From Actinoalloteichus caeruleus DSM 43889 (GTDB lineage: Bacteria; Actinomycetota; Actinomycetes; Mycobacteriales; Pseudonocardiaceae): a DNA stretch of 64,000 bases. Under the pieces are notes generated by a model, which worked only from the letters and a program-made list of their open reading frames with translations, had not been told where the DNA came from and did no database searches. This document shows positions 25,141-33,406 of this stretch, piece by piece. Location of the stretch: the NCBI RefSeq assembly GCF_000429185.2, contig NZ_AUBJ02000001.1, positions 2,976,001-3,040,000 on the forward strand. The letters run 5' to 3'. Position 1 is the stretch's first letter. Each line of letters opens with the position of its first letter. Both the position numbers and the translations under genes were made by a program.

Positions 25141-25385
25141 CCAAGGCCTGGCTTCAGCAGCGGCGGGAAAGCCCGCCCGCACCGCTCCTGACCCCAACCC
25201 GCGCGGGGGCGCTGGAGACTGAGTCTCGTGCTACTCCCCCAGCGTCGCCGGCCGAACCGCCCTCGCGTCGGGAGCCGCCCGCTCGCGATCCCTCGCAGCC
25301 GCGAAAGCAGCAGCAGGGGCGAGCGTTCCTCGCCAACGACACACCGCAGCGCGTCGCCATTCCCCGCAGGAAGGACGGCAGCCCC

Positions 25386-25577
25386 ATGACCACTCCCCAG
25401 CTCTCGACCGCACGGTGGCGGAAGTCCAGTCACAGCACCAACAACGGCATGTGCGTCGAGATCGCCACCGGCACCGGCTGGGCCGCCATCCGCGACTCCA
25501 AGAACCCGGACGGCGGCGCACTCCTTCTCGGCCCCACCCAGTACCGGAACTTCCTCCGCTCCCTCAAGAACAGCTGA
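25386..25577 (+). CDS. DUF397 protein, copy 3
   Basis: A 63-residue paralogue: RWRKSSHSTNNGMCVEIATG, WAAIRDSKNPDGGALLL, YRNFLRSLKNS. It has the same leader as copy 2. The upstream spacer (245 bp) resembles the spacer before copy 4, so gene plus spacer were duplicated together. Confidence 0.9.
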   Translation: MTTPQLSTARWRKSSHSTNNGMCVEIATGTGWAAIRDSKNPDGGALLLGPTQYRNFLRSLKNS

Positions 25578-25821
25578 CCGAAGCTCGGCGTCGACAACAG
25601 CAGGAAAGCGGCCCACACTGCCCGCCCCGCCGACAGCGGCGCGGGTCATGAGCTTTCCTCCTGCCTCCCCAGCACCGGGAGCCGTCCCGTCCTGCCCACC
25701 CGGCGACGCCGCCCACTCGCGATCGCCCGAAGCCGGGGAGGCACCGGTAGGGGCGAGCCTTCGTCGCCGACGACATCCCGCAGCCGCGTCCCCATCCACA
25801 CCAGGAAGGGCGGCAGCCCAC

Positions 25822-26010
25822 ATGAACCCTCCCCACCTCCTCACCGCCCGCTGGCGGAAGTCCAGCCACAGCGCCAACAACGGCGCGTGCGTGGAGATCG
25901 CCACCGGCACCGACTGGGCCGCCATCCGAGACTCCAAGAACCCCGGCGGCCCCGCCCTCCTGCTCACCCACACCCAGTTCCGGAGCTTCCTCGCCGCCCT
26001 CCGACGCTGA
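25822..26010 (+). CDS. DUF397 protein, copy 4
   Basis: A 62-residue paralogue: RWRKSSHSANNGACVEIATG, WAAIRDSKNPGGPALLL, FRSFLAALRR. The leader is CAGGAAGGGCGGCAGCC. It is the most diverged of the tandem series, with a one-residue contraction after SKNP. Confidence 0.88.
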   Translation: MNPPHLLTARWRKSSHSANNGACVEIATGTDWAAIRDSKNPGGPALLLTHTQFRSFLAALRR

Positions 26011-26272
26011 CGGGGAAAGGCGAGCACCCGGCAGGCGAACGGCGGCCGCCCGCGTGCGCGGACGTGGTGGCCACGGCCGGGCCCGCCTCCCCGCTCTGCC
26101 GCCCCCGCGCCTCCTCGGCTCCCGCCGCGAACGAGCGGCAACGCGACGCCTCCGGCGCCGCATCCTCCCCGCTCGTCAGTCCTCAATGGACTCTCTATGT
26201 GCGCGACGGCACCCTGGCAGGCCAGACTGGCCGCCGGCTCGCCCCTGGGCCACGAGCGGAAGGCGGACGAGA

Positions 26273-27046
26273 GTGACCGAGACGACGACACGACCCACCG
26301 AGACGATGGTGCCGACACTGCCCTGCGTCTCCGTGGACGAGACGGCGGACTTCTACGAGGCGATCGGCTTCACCGTCACCTTCCGGCAGACCAAGCCCTA
26401 CGTCTACCTGGCGATGAACTGGGGCGGCGTGGTGGTGCACTTCGGTTCCGCGCCGCCCGGCACCGACCCCGCCCGGGAGGACGCCGGCGGTTGCCTGGTC
26501 ATGGTCGACTCGGTGGCCCCGTACCACGCGGCCATCACCCAGGCCATGCGCCAGGCCTACGGGAAGGTGCTCGCGAAGGGGCGGCCGAGGATCACCCGCT
26601 ACCGGCCGGGCGCGACCCGGTTCACCCTGGTCGACCCCACCGGGAACTCGCTCATCTTCATCCAGCGCGACGAGCCGGAGGAACTGGAGTACGGCGGCTC
26701 GAAGAAGCTGACCGGGCTGGCCAGGGTGTTGGACAACGTGCGGAACTTCCGCGAGTTCAAGAACGACGACCAGGCCGCCGTGCGGGCCCTGCGGTCCTGG
26801 CTTCGCCGGCACGGCGACCAGGCCCCGCCGGTGGAGCGGGCGCTCGCCCTGGCCACCCTGGTGGAAGCACTGGTCGCGTTGGAGTCGCGCGAGGAGGCGG
26901 AGGACGCGATGGCGACGCTGCGGACGATCCCGCTCGGCGAGGAGGAACGTCGCCGGGTGGAGGCGGAGTTGGCCCACGTGGCGAACCTGAACCGCTGGCT
27001 CGACGGTGACGAGCCGACCTCCGGCCCGGACACCGGGAAAGACTGA
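26273..27046 (+). CDS. VOC (glyoxalase/bleomycin-resistance) protein with C-terminal helical extension
   Basis: A 257-residue protein. Residues about 10-130 are a vicinal-oxygen-chelate fold: PTLPCVSVDETADFYEAIGF, then WGGVVVHFGS, and FTLVDPTGNSLIFIQR. The last 120 residues are helical with a TPR-like pattern (ALALATLVEALVALESREEAEDAMATL). VOC proteins include drug-binding resistance proteins and metal-dependent enzymes; the role of the extension is not known to me. GTG 26273 follows GGAAGG at 9 bases. It stands alone after the DUF397 array. Confidence 0.8.
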   Translation: MTETTTRPTETMVPTLPCVSVDETADFYEAIGFTVTFRQTKPYVYLAMNWGGVVVHFGSAPPGTDPAREDAGGCLVMVDSVAPYHAAITQAMRQAYGKVLAKGRPRITRYRPGATRFTLVDPTGNSLIFIQRDEPEELEYGGSKKLTGLARVLDNVRNFREFKNDDQAAVRALRSWLRRHGDQAPPVERALALATLVEALVALESREEAEDAMATLRTIPLGEEERRRVEAELAHVANLNRWLDGDEPTSGPDTGKD

Positions 27047-27336
27047 TCCCGATCACGGGCCAGGGCCGCCCGCCGGGGCACCCGCGCCCGGCACCGACTC
27101 GTCGTCGACCTCCGTGCCGGCGGCGGGGTGGTGGGAGTAGCGGCCCTGACCGGGTTCCCGGCTCCGCCGGCACTGCGACCACGTCCCGTGCCGGCGGAAC
27201 GGGTCACCTCGTCGCCGCTCCGCTGGGCGTGGCCACGGGGTCGGTGGTCGAGGAGTCGAACGACAGCCGCTCCACCCGACCCGCGTCCCCAGGGATGACG
27301 CGGGCCGTCGGACGACGATCTCACTCTATAGATACT
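27047..27336. other. Intergenic upstream of the lone DUF397 gene
   Basis: About 290 bp of GC-rich sequence with no coding frame that I can support. Confidence 0.4.
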
Positions 27337-27412
27337 GGTAACTGGCGGTAACACTCTGGTAACACAGAGGGTGTTAAAATCCCTGCCCCCTGCTGACGGC
27401 GTTGTCAGCAGG
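27337..27412 (+). promoter_or_regulatory. AT-rich control region: three phased GGTAAC repeats, -10-like TAAAAT, 9-bp inverted repeat
   Basis: GGTAAC occurs at 27337, 27347 and 27358, spaced 10 and 11 bp, one helical turn apart. A TTAAAAT -10-like element follows at 27374. A perfect inverted repeat CCTGCTGAC/GTCAGCAGG (27389-27397 and 27404-27412) lies just upstream of the ribosome-binding site of the lone DUF397 gene. This is the most AT-rich stretch of the left half. Confidence 0.6.
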
Positions 27413-27432
27413 AAACCGATCAGGAGCCCGCC

Positions 27433-27687
27433 ATGGCCGTCCTCTCCGCCGCCACCACCCGCCCCCTGTCCGCCACCGCCGAGCAGACATCCCGGACGAC
27501 CGACGGCCACCACTGGCGGAAATCCTCCCGGAGCACCAACAAGAGCGCGTGCGTGGAGATCGCGACCGATCCACGCGGAGCGGCCATCCGGGACTCCAAG
27601 AACCCCTCCGGCGGCATCCTGACCCTCACCGCCACCCAGTACGGCCAGTTCCTGGCCGCCGTGAAGGCGGGCCACGCACTGCGCTGA
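27433..27687 (+). CDS. DUF397 protein, copy 5 (separate, own promoter)
   Basis: An 84-residue DUF397 protein with a 27-residue N-terminal extension not found in copies 1-4. The domain is HWRKSSRSTNKSACVEIATD, AAIRDSKNPSGGILTL, YGQFLAAVK. ATG 27433 follows AGGAG at good spacing. No XRE gene is adjacent, but it has its own AT-rich control region and a strong downstream hairpin, so it is an independent transcription unit. Confidence 0.88.
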   Translation: MAVLSAATTRPLSATAEQTSRTTDGHHWRKSSRSTNKSACVEIATDPRGAAIRDSKNPSGGILTLTATQYGQFLAAVKAGHALR

Positions 27688-27700
27688 TCGAGCCGTCCTC

Positions 27701-27728
27701 GGGGCCGCCGCGCTTCGGCGGCGGCCCC
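27701..27728 (+). terminator. Strong GC hairpin after DUF397 copy 5
   Basis: GGGGCCGCCGC and GCGGCGGCCCC form a perfect 11-bp stem around GCTTCG, 13 bp after the stop codon. It lacks a T-tract, as is usual in high-GC actinobacteria. Confidence 0.75.
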
Positions 27729-28341
27729 ACGCCGTGTCGACCTCGCCCGAGTCCTCAACGACCACCCCCCTCAACGACCCCTTCGACCACCCGACCCTCG
27801 ACCGCCCGGGGCTCGGCGGGCCGGTAGCGGGAACGCAGTCAGCGCTGTCCGGCCCCCACCCCGGTTGGCCGGGTGCCGCGCACCAGCTGGTCCGGCGCGA
27901 GGCCGCTCGGAGCACCTCCCCGACTCCCACGAGTCCCGTCCACCCCGGGCTCCGGAGGGCCGCCGCACCCGATTCCCGGCCCGGACGCCCAGCGGTGGGG
28001 CGGGAGCGCCCTCCGGGCGGCGGCCCGGCCTCCACCCCCTGGTCCCGTGATCGCCGCCGGGAGCCGGCCAGCGGGGCACCGCCCCCGGCCGACGTCCGAG
28101 GCAGACCGGGCCGGGTCGCCGGCCGCCGACCCGACGCGGAAGGCGATCACGACGATGCGACCGACCCCGGACCGCCCCATGCCCCACCGGCGGTGGCGCC
28201 CGCTCCGCGACCCGCCCCGCCCCGATCGGCACGCGGCCCAGCCACCCGCGCGCTCGACCACCCCGTCCGAACGGCGGACGCCCTCCGCGCCTCGGCGGTA
28301 CCGGTACTACTGTTCGCCTGGCGACGAGGAACGGGGAGAAC
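27729..28341. other. Intergenic, no gene supported; Map promoter at the right end
   Basis: About 600 bp. Open frames on both strands are proline/arginine-rich shadows without start signals. Near the right end TACTGT (28308-28313) is a good -10 box, giving a leader of about 20 bases carrying GGGGAG before the map GTG. Confidence 0.45.
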
Positions 28342-29109
28342 GTGGTCGAGCTGAAGACACCCGGCGAACTGGAGGCCATGCGGGAGGCCGGCCGGGTGGT
28401 GGCCAGGGCGCTCGCCGCCGTCCGCCAGCACGTCCAGCCGGGGGTGCACCTGCTGGAACTCGACGCGATCGCGCACACCATGATCAGGGACGCCGGCGCC
28501 CAGCCGTCCTTCCTCGGCTACCGCCCGCACTTCGCCCCCACCCCGTTCCCCGGCTCCATCTGCACCTCGGTGAACGACGTCATCGTGCACGGCATCCCGG
28601 ACCGCTCCCGGCTCGCCGAGGGCGACCTGCTCAGCGTCGACTGCGGGGCGGTGCTCGACGGCTGGCACGGTGACTCGGCGATCAGCCTCGTCGTCGGCGA
28701 GGCCCGCCCCGAGGACCTCGAACTCATCGACAACACCACCCGTGCGATGGAGGCCGGGATCCTGGCGGCCCGGGTGGACGGGCGGCTCGGCGACATCTCG
28801 GCCGCGATCGGGGCGATCGGTCGGAAGGCCGGGTACGGCATCCTGCGGGACTTCGGCGGGCACGGCGTCGGTCGCGCGTTGCACGAGGCCCCGCACCTGC
28901 CGAACGACGGGACGCGCGGGCACGGTCCCCTGCTGCGGCCCGGTCTGGTGCTGGCGATCGAACCGATGTTCACCGCCGGTGGTTCCCACGACCACACCAC
29001 GGACGCGGACGGGTGGGCGCTGCGCACCGCCGACGGTTCCCGCGCCGCCCACGTCGAACACACCGTCGCGGTGACCGACGACGGGCCCGTCGTCCTCACT
29101 CTCCCGTGA
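28342..29109 (+). CDS. map: Methionine aminopeptidase, type I
   Basis: A 255-residue type I MetAP. The metal-binding and catalytic signature is present: NDVIVHGIPD (catalytic His), SVDCGAVLDGWHGDSA (two metal Asp), FGGHGVGRALHEAPHLPN (His), LAIEPMFTAGG (Glu) and HVEHTVAV (Glu). It removes the initiator Met from nascent proteins. It lacks the N-terminal zinc-finger extension of some actinobacterial paralogues. GTG 28342 follows GGGGAG. The secA/adk neighbourhood typical of the housekeeping copy is absent, so this is probably a second Map. Confidence 0.93.
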   Translation: MVELKTPGELEAMREAGRVVARALAAVRQHVQPGVHLLELDAIAHTMIRDAGAQPSFLGYRPHFAPTPFPGSICTSVNDVIVHGIPDRSRLAEGDLLSVDCGAVLDGWHGDSAISLVVGEARPEDLELIDNTTRAMEAGILAARVDGRLGDISAAIGAIGRKAGYGILRDFGGHGVGRALHEAPHLPNDGTRGHGPLLRPGLVLAIEPMFTAGGSHDHTTDADGWALRTADGSRAAHVEHTVAVTDDGPVVLTLP

Positions 29110-29115
29110 GGACGA

Positions 29116-30447
29116 TCAGAGCCCGAGCACCACGCGCGCGGTCATGAAGTAGATGATCAGCCCGGTGGCGTCGACCAGGGTGGTGACCATCGGGGCGCTG
29201 ACCACCGCCGGGTCCACCCCGAGCTTCTTCGCGAGCAGGGGCATGCTCCCGCCCACGATCGCCGCCCAGGTGCACACCACCACCAGGGACACCGCGACGA
29301 CCGCGGCGAGGTCGAAGCCCACGAGCAACCCGCCGATCAGCAGACCGATGAGGGCGAGCGCGACACCGAGGAGCAGGCCCACCCGGCCCTCCCGCCACAC
29401 CACCTTGGGCAGGTCGCCCAGCCGCACGTCGCCGACGGCGATCGCCCGGACGATCGAGGTCGCCGACTGGGAGCCGGCGTTGCCGCCGCTGCCGGTGATG
29501 AGCGGGATGAACAGGGCCAGCGCGGTGACCTCGGCGAGGTTGTCCTCGAAGTACTGGAGGACGTTGACGGTGAGGGTCGCCGCGACGATGAGCAACAGCA
29601 GCCACACGACCCGGGACCGGGCGAGCTTGACGACGCTGGCCGACAGGTAGGGCTGGCCCAGCGGGCTGGCACCGGCCTGCCGTTCGACGTCCTCGGTGTC
29701 GGCCGCCTCGATGACCTCCAACGCGTCGTCGAAGGTGAGCAGCCCCAGCAGCCGGTTCTCGCTGTCCACCACCGGCAGGGCCAGCAGGTTCGCCTCCTGC
29801 ATCAGCCGGGCGGCGGCCTCGGCCTCATCGGTGGCCGCGGCGGTGGGCACCTCCACGTCGGTGAGGTCGTCGATCCGTTGCTCGGGGTGCCCGGTGACCA
29901 GGCTCCGCAGTGAGATGACGCCGATGAGGTAACGGCCGTCGTCCACCACGGGCAGCGTGTAGACGGTCTCCGCCGAGCGGCCCTTGGTCCGGACTACGCG
30001 CAGCGCCTCGGAGACGTCGAGGGTGCGGTGCAGCGCGACGACCTCGGGCGTCATCACCCGGCCGACGGAGTTCTCCGGGTAGCCGAGCAGGGCCGCCGTC
30101 ATCTGCCGCTCGCGGAAGCTCAGCCCGGCGAGCACCTTCTTCGCGACCTTCGCCGGCACCTCGTCGATCAGGCGGGCGCGGTCGTCGGGGTCCATCCCCT
30201 CCACCAGCTCGCGGGCAGCGCTGTCCCGGAGCCCGGTCAGCACCTCCTGCTGGTGGACCGGATCGAGTTCCTCGAAGACGTCGAGGGCACGTTCCTTGTC
30301 CAGCAGCCGGAACGGGACCGCCATCTCGGCGGTGTCCAGCCTGGACAGTTCGGCCGCGATCTCGTGCGGGGGTTGCTCCCGCAACCAGCGCTGGAGTCCG
30401 ACCAGGTCCTGTCGGTCGAGAAAGTCACGCAGCTGCTCGTCGGTCAC
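29116..30447 (-). CDS. mgtE: Magnesium transporter MgtE
   Basis: A 443-residue MgtE. The N-terminal superhelical domain (residues about 1-120, RDFLDRQDLVGLQRWLREQ) is followed by two CBS domains (about 125-240, VGRVMTPEVVALHRTLDV and LLALPVVDSENRLLGLLTFDDALEVIEAADTED). Five transmembrane helices occupy the C-terminus, with the pore signature ITGSGGNAGSQSATSIVRA. The cytosolic domains close the channel when Mg2+ is high. GTG 30447 follows GGGAGG. It converges on map with 6 bp between stop codons. Confidence 0.95.
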   Translation of the reverse strand: MTDEQLRDFLDRQDLVGLQRWLREQPPHEIAAELSRLDTAEMAVPFRLLDKERALDVFEELDPVHQQEVLTGLRDSAARELVEGMDPDDRARLIDEVPAKVAKKVLAGLSFRERQMTAALLGYPENSVGRVMTPEVVALHRTLDVSEALRVVRTKGRSAETVYTLPVVDDGRYLIGVISLRSLVTGHPEQRIDDLTDVEVPTAAATDEAEAAARLMQEANLLALPVVDSENRLLGLLTFDDALEVIEAADTEDVERQAGASPLGQPYLSASVVKLARSRVVWLLLLIVAATLTVNVLQYFEDNLAEVTALALFIPLITGSGGNAGSQSATSIVRAIAVGDVRLGDLPKVVWREGRVGLLLGVALALIGLLIGGLLVGFDLAAVVAVSLVVVCTWAAIVGGSMPLLAKKLGVDPAVVSAPMVTTLVDATGLIIYFMTARVVLGL

Positions 30448-30592
30448 GATCTCGCCTCCCGTGTGCCCCAGGGCCAGTCTCCTGCCGTACTGGCCGTCGT
30501 CCCGCCAACCGGGCCGCGAGGCGTGGCGCACCGGTCGGGAGCTCGTCAGTGCTCCCGACCGGCAGGCGTCGTCGTCCGCCGAGGTGGTGCCG

Positions 30593-31939
30593 TCAGCAGC
30601 GGCTCAGGGGTTCTCCCACGGTGAGAGAGAAGTCGGCACGCTCGTCGAGCAGCAGCGGAACGAGATTCCGGAGTTGCTGTGCGAGCGGAACCACCGCGCC
30701 GTCCGAGTCCTGCCGGACCCGGAGGCCGTGGAGTTGGAGCACCTCACCGTGTTCAGCGAGCTGTTCCGAGGTGAGCCGGTACCCACAGATGCGGTCGCGC
30801 TCGATCTCCTCCGGCGCGGGTTCCTCGTTGTCCGCACCACCGAAGTAGACCGGGCCTCGGTTGGCGATGCCCAGGTTACGCGCCATGCCCACCGTCGCGG
30901 CCGCTCGGGCACCCCGTTCGAGGACGAACTCGAACGCGCCGTCGATCCCGGACAGCTGGGAGTCGACGCGCCGGCGGTTGTTCAGGGCGGGGTCGGCCAG
31001 CTCCTCCTCGGTCAACGCCCTGGTCCGGGTCTCCACGAGCAGCCCGACGGCGTTCTTCACCCCCGCCGCGTTGCGGAGGATCCGCTCCTGGCCGTCGCCG
31101 GCGACCTGCCGGATCGGCTCGCCGGTCTCCGGGTCGGTCCACAGGCCGTAGACGCCGCTGGAGAAGCCGTCGGTCTCCACCCGGGGGCGGACGTAGTCCT
31201 CGGACAGCTCCTCGGCGAGCGCCCGCACGTCCGGGTGGGCGTTGAGGTTGCGGGGCCAGAGGGAGAGGAAGTCCCGGTCGTAGTAGGGCGGGGTGGGGCC
31301 GTACTCGTGGAGGTCGTAGACGATGTCGGGCTGGTGGTCCCGCAGGACGGCCGCGATGGTGCGCGCCTCCCCCGTCTCCAGGGCCAGGTGGTCGCGGTTG
31401 ATGTCGACGCCGTCGCCGTTCCCCCGGGTGTTGGCGGCACGTCCGTCGGGGTTCGCGGTGGGCATCACCAGGACGGAGGCGGTGCTCAGCAGCCGTTCGA
31501 CGGCCGGGTCGTCGCTGAGCGCGAGGTCTCGGACCGTCGTCAGGCAGGCCTCCCGTCCGGAGGGCTCGTTGCCGTGCTGGAGGCAGAGCAGGAGGACGGA
31601 CACCCGCCCCTGGGTGCCGCCCCGGCCCGCCTCCGGCACCGGGTCCCCGATGCGGACGAGGCGGATCGGCCGGCCCTGCTCGGTCGTGGCCAGGACGTCC
31701 AGCTCGGCGCGGTCGCTGGTGGCGACGACGGTGTCGAGGAAGGCGGTCTCCTCGTCGAGGGTGGTCCACCGCTCACCACCGGACAGCTCGAAGCCGGTGC
31801 GGGGCGTGCCGTCCACACCGGTGTCGCCGCCGGTGTCCTGGGCCGCGGCCGGACTGACTCCGGCCAGGGCGAGGGTGGCCGCCACCGCCACGGTGGCGCT
31901 GAGGGAACGGACCTGGGTTCTCCGTGTCGGGATCCGCAC
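30593..31939 (-). CDS. Secreted M14 family zinc carboxypeptidase
   Basis: A 448-residue protein. An N-terminal signal peptide (residues about 1-34, basic then SATVAVAATLALAGVSPAAA, likely cut before QDTGG) targets it for export. The M14 zinc site is LQHGNEPSGRE (HxxE) plus DLHEYGP (third His), with substrate-binding NPDGR...GVDINRDH and the catalytic Glu in LLVETRTR. It should hydrolyse C-terminal residues of peptides outside the cell. GTG 31939 has GGAGAGGAG upstream. A palindrome overlaps the presumed -35 region. Confidence 0.87.
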   Translation of the reverse strand: MRIPTRRTQVRSLSATVAVAATLALAGVSPAAAQDTGGDTGVDGTPRTGFELSGGERWTTLDEETAFLDTVVATSDRAELDVLATTEQGRPIRLVRIGDPVPEAGRGGTQGRVSVLLLCLQHGNEPSGREACLTTVRDLALSDDPAVERLLSTASVLVMPTANPDGRAANTRGNGDGVDINRDHLALETGEARTIAAVLRDHQPDIVYDLHEYGPTPPYYDRDFLSLWPRNLNAHPDVRALAEELSEDYVRPRVETDGFSSGVYGLWTDPETGEPIRQVAGDGQERILRNAAGVKNAVGLLVETRTRALTEEELADPALNNRRRVDSQLSGIDGAFEFVLERGARAAATVGMARNLGIANRGPVYFGGADNEEPAPEEIERDRICGYRLTSEQLAEHGEVLQLHGLRVRQDSDGAVVPLAQQLRNLVPLLLDERADFSLTVGEPLSRC

Positions 31940-32010
31940 GATGTGCTCTCCTCTCCGTGACCGCGCGCTGGGACGATCACGGAGCAAAGCCACCAAACCA
32001 CGGGGTTCGG

Positions 32011-32023
32011 GTCAAGACTTGAC
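32011..32023. promoter_or_regulatory. 13-bp palindrome GTCAAG-A-CTTGAC upstream of the M14 peptidase
   Basis: A perfect inverted repeat 72 bp before the peptidase start. On the minus strand it contains TTGACC, a -35-like hexamer, so a repressor bound here would block the promoter. The regulator is unknown. Confidence 0.45.
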
Positions 32024-32227
32024 GCGCACCACACGCTGTGCCTGACCCGCCACCCACCACTCAGGTGAGACCGGCATCACATCCCGGGTTGGGTCGGTGG
32101 GTGCCGCCGGCGGGCGGGCGGCACCGCCGAGCACACGCGCCCGCGCACCCTCGGAGGACGTCACTCCGGACCCCAGCCCGGTCCGCCAGGGTGGGGTCCG
32201 CGCGCATCACCCGCGGCGGCGGGACGC

Positions 32228-32866
32228 TCAGCCGGACGCCGCCGGGGAGGTCTCGCTCCGCTCGATCGCGGACGCGCTGCGCCGCCAGCTCAGCCAACCG
32301 CGCACGACCAACACCGCGAAGACCACGTAGACCAGTGCGCTGAACCAGAGCCCCGACGCGAACTGGAGCGGGACACCGACCGCGTCGACCGCCAACCAGA
32401 CCAGCCAGAACTCGGTGAGCCCTCGGCCCTGCGCGGCGAAGGCGACCACGGTGCCGACGAAGATCCAGGCGTCGGGCCAGGGCGCCCACGAGGCGTCGAG
32501 CGCGTCGAGCAGCAACGCGACGGCCGCCGTGCCGCCGACCATGGCGAGGGCCAGCACGACCCGTTCCACACCGGTGGCCGAGCGGACCGTCACCCCGTAG
32601 ACCGGGTCCCGGCGCCTGGTCCACGCCCACCAGCCGTAGACCGAGATCAGCAGGATCACCACCTGGCGGACGGCCAGGCCACCGAGCTGCGCCGACAGGT
32701 AGACGCTGAAGAGCAGCACCGTGGCCGCCACCTGGACCGGCCAGGTCCACAACGTCCGCCGCTGCGCCAGGTACACCACCGCCAGCGCGCACAGCTGCCC
32801 GATCAGCTCCGCCCACGAGACCTGCTGCCCGAACAGCGTCAGCTGGTGCTCCACCAGAACGTTCAC
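32228..32866 (-). CDS. ribM: PnuC-family transporter under an FMN riboswitch; probable riboflavin transporter RibM
   Basis: A 212-residue protein with about seven hydrophobic segments and PnuC-family residues (WPVQVAATVLLFSVYLSAQLGG, VYGWWAWTRRRDPVYGV with the WxxW motif, PDAWIFVGTVVAFAAQGRGL). PnuC proteins carry nicotinamide riboside, but the FMN riboswitch directly upstream indicates the RibM/PnuX branch, which facilitates riboflavin uptake. GTG 32866 follows GGAGGA. The substrate is inferred from the riboswitch. Confidence 0.88.
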   Translation of the reverse strand: MNVLVEHQLTLFGQQVSWAELIGQLCALAVVYLAQRRTLWTWPVQVAATVLLFSVYLSAQLGGLAVRQVVILLISVYGWWAWTRRRDPVYGVTVRSATGVERVVLALAMVGGTAAVALLLDALDASWAPWPDAWIFVGTVVAFAAQGRGLTEFWLVWLAVDAVGVPLQFASGLWFSALVYVVFAVLVVRGWLSWRRSASAIERSETSPAASG

Positions 32867-32943
32867 GCGTCCTCCTACGGCCGTCCCCGGCGGTCGGCAC
32901 GACGCGACGCGGGCACGCCGATGGCACGACGACACCCGCCCGC

Positions 32944-33084
32944 GTGCGCTGCCTCCCATCCGGACTGTCACCGTCGGTTCCGGAATCCCACCGGATCAAC
33001 CGGCATCCCGTGCTGGTCGCACGGCGACGCCGGGTCGCGGACTCTCACCGCCGGTTCGGAATTCCACCGAGCCCCGGAGCGCAC
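32944..33084 (-). ncRNA. FMN riboswitch (RFN element)
   Basis: On the minus strand the closing stem P1 is GTGCGCT (33084-33078) with AGCGCAC (32950-32944). Between are the conserved blocks GGGGCTCGGTGGAATTCC, ACCGGCGGTGAGAGTCCGCGA, GATCCGGTGGGATTCCGG, ACCGACGGTGACAGTCCGGATGGGAG, in the order of RFN elements (described in parts). It starts 78 bp upstream of the ribM GTG and should shut expression at high FMN. Confidence 0.93.
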
Positions 33085-33406
33085 TCTGCTCGGCATCTCG
33101 AACCCGTGCCGCGCCTCCGATATTCCACGGTCCCCCGTGACCGCGGCCACGGGTCGACGTGCGCGCCGCGACGGGGACGCGAGGACGGCGGGCATCCTCC
33201 GTCCCTGCCACCAGGACGGGGACGAGTGGACCAGGCCGGGCCAGCCGCCGGGCGCGCTGCGGAACACCAGGATCGGGAGCGGGACCATCGGGCACGACGG
33301 GAGAAGTCCACCACCACCCGGTCAGCGCGCCACCAGGGGCGGGAGGTGGGTCGGCGACGACGCGACAGGGCACTCCCCCTGGGTGAACCGTCCTCCCGCC
33401 GCCCGC
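33085..33406. other. Intergenic, no gene seen
   Basis: About 320 bp between the riboswitch and a GNAT pseudogene; it should hold the ribM promoter (minus strand), but I see no clear -35/-10 pair. Confidence 0.35.

Larger units (their letters stand above)
24731..25821 (+). repeat. Tandem gene-plus-spacer duplication of DUF397 units
   Basis: Copies 2-4 recur about every 437 bp. The two spacers 25141-25385 and 25578-25821 are the same length (245 and 244 bp) and share blocks such as GGGGCGAGC, TCGTCGCC/CTCGCC, ACGACA and the CAGGAAGG leader, always in the same order. The first spacer (24731-24948) is shorter and shares mainly the 3' leader. Confidence 0.75.

Noticed and set aside
28342-29109. 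Map as the sole housekeeping methionine aminopeptidase
   Set aside because: The ribosomal-protein/adk neighbourhood of the housekeeping gene is missing, so I call it only a type I Map, probably an extra copy.
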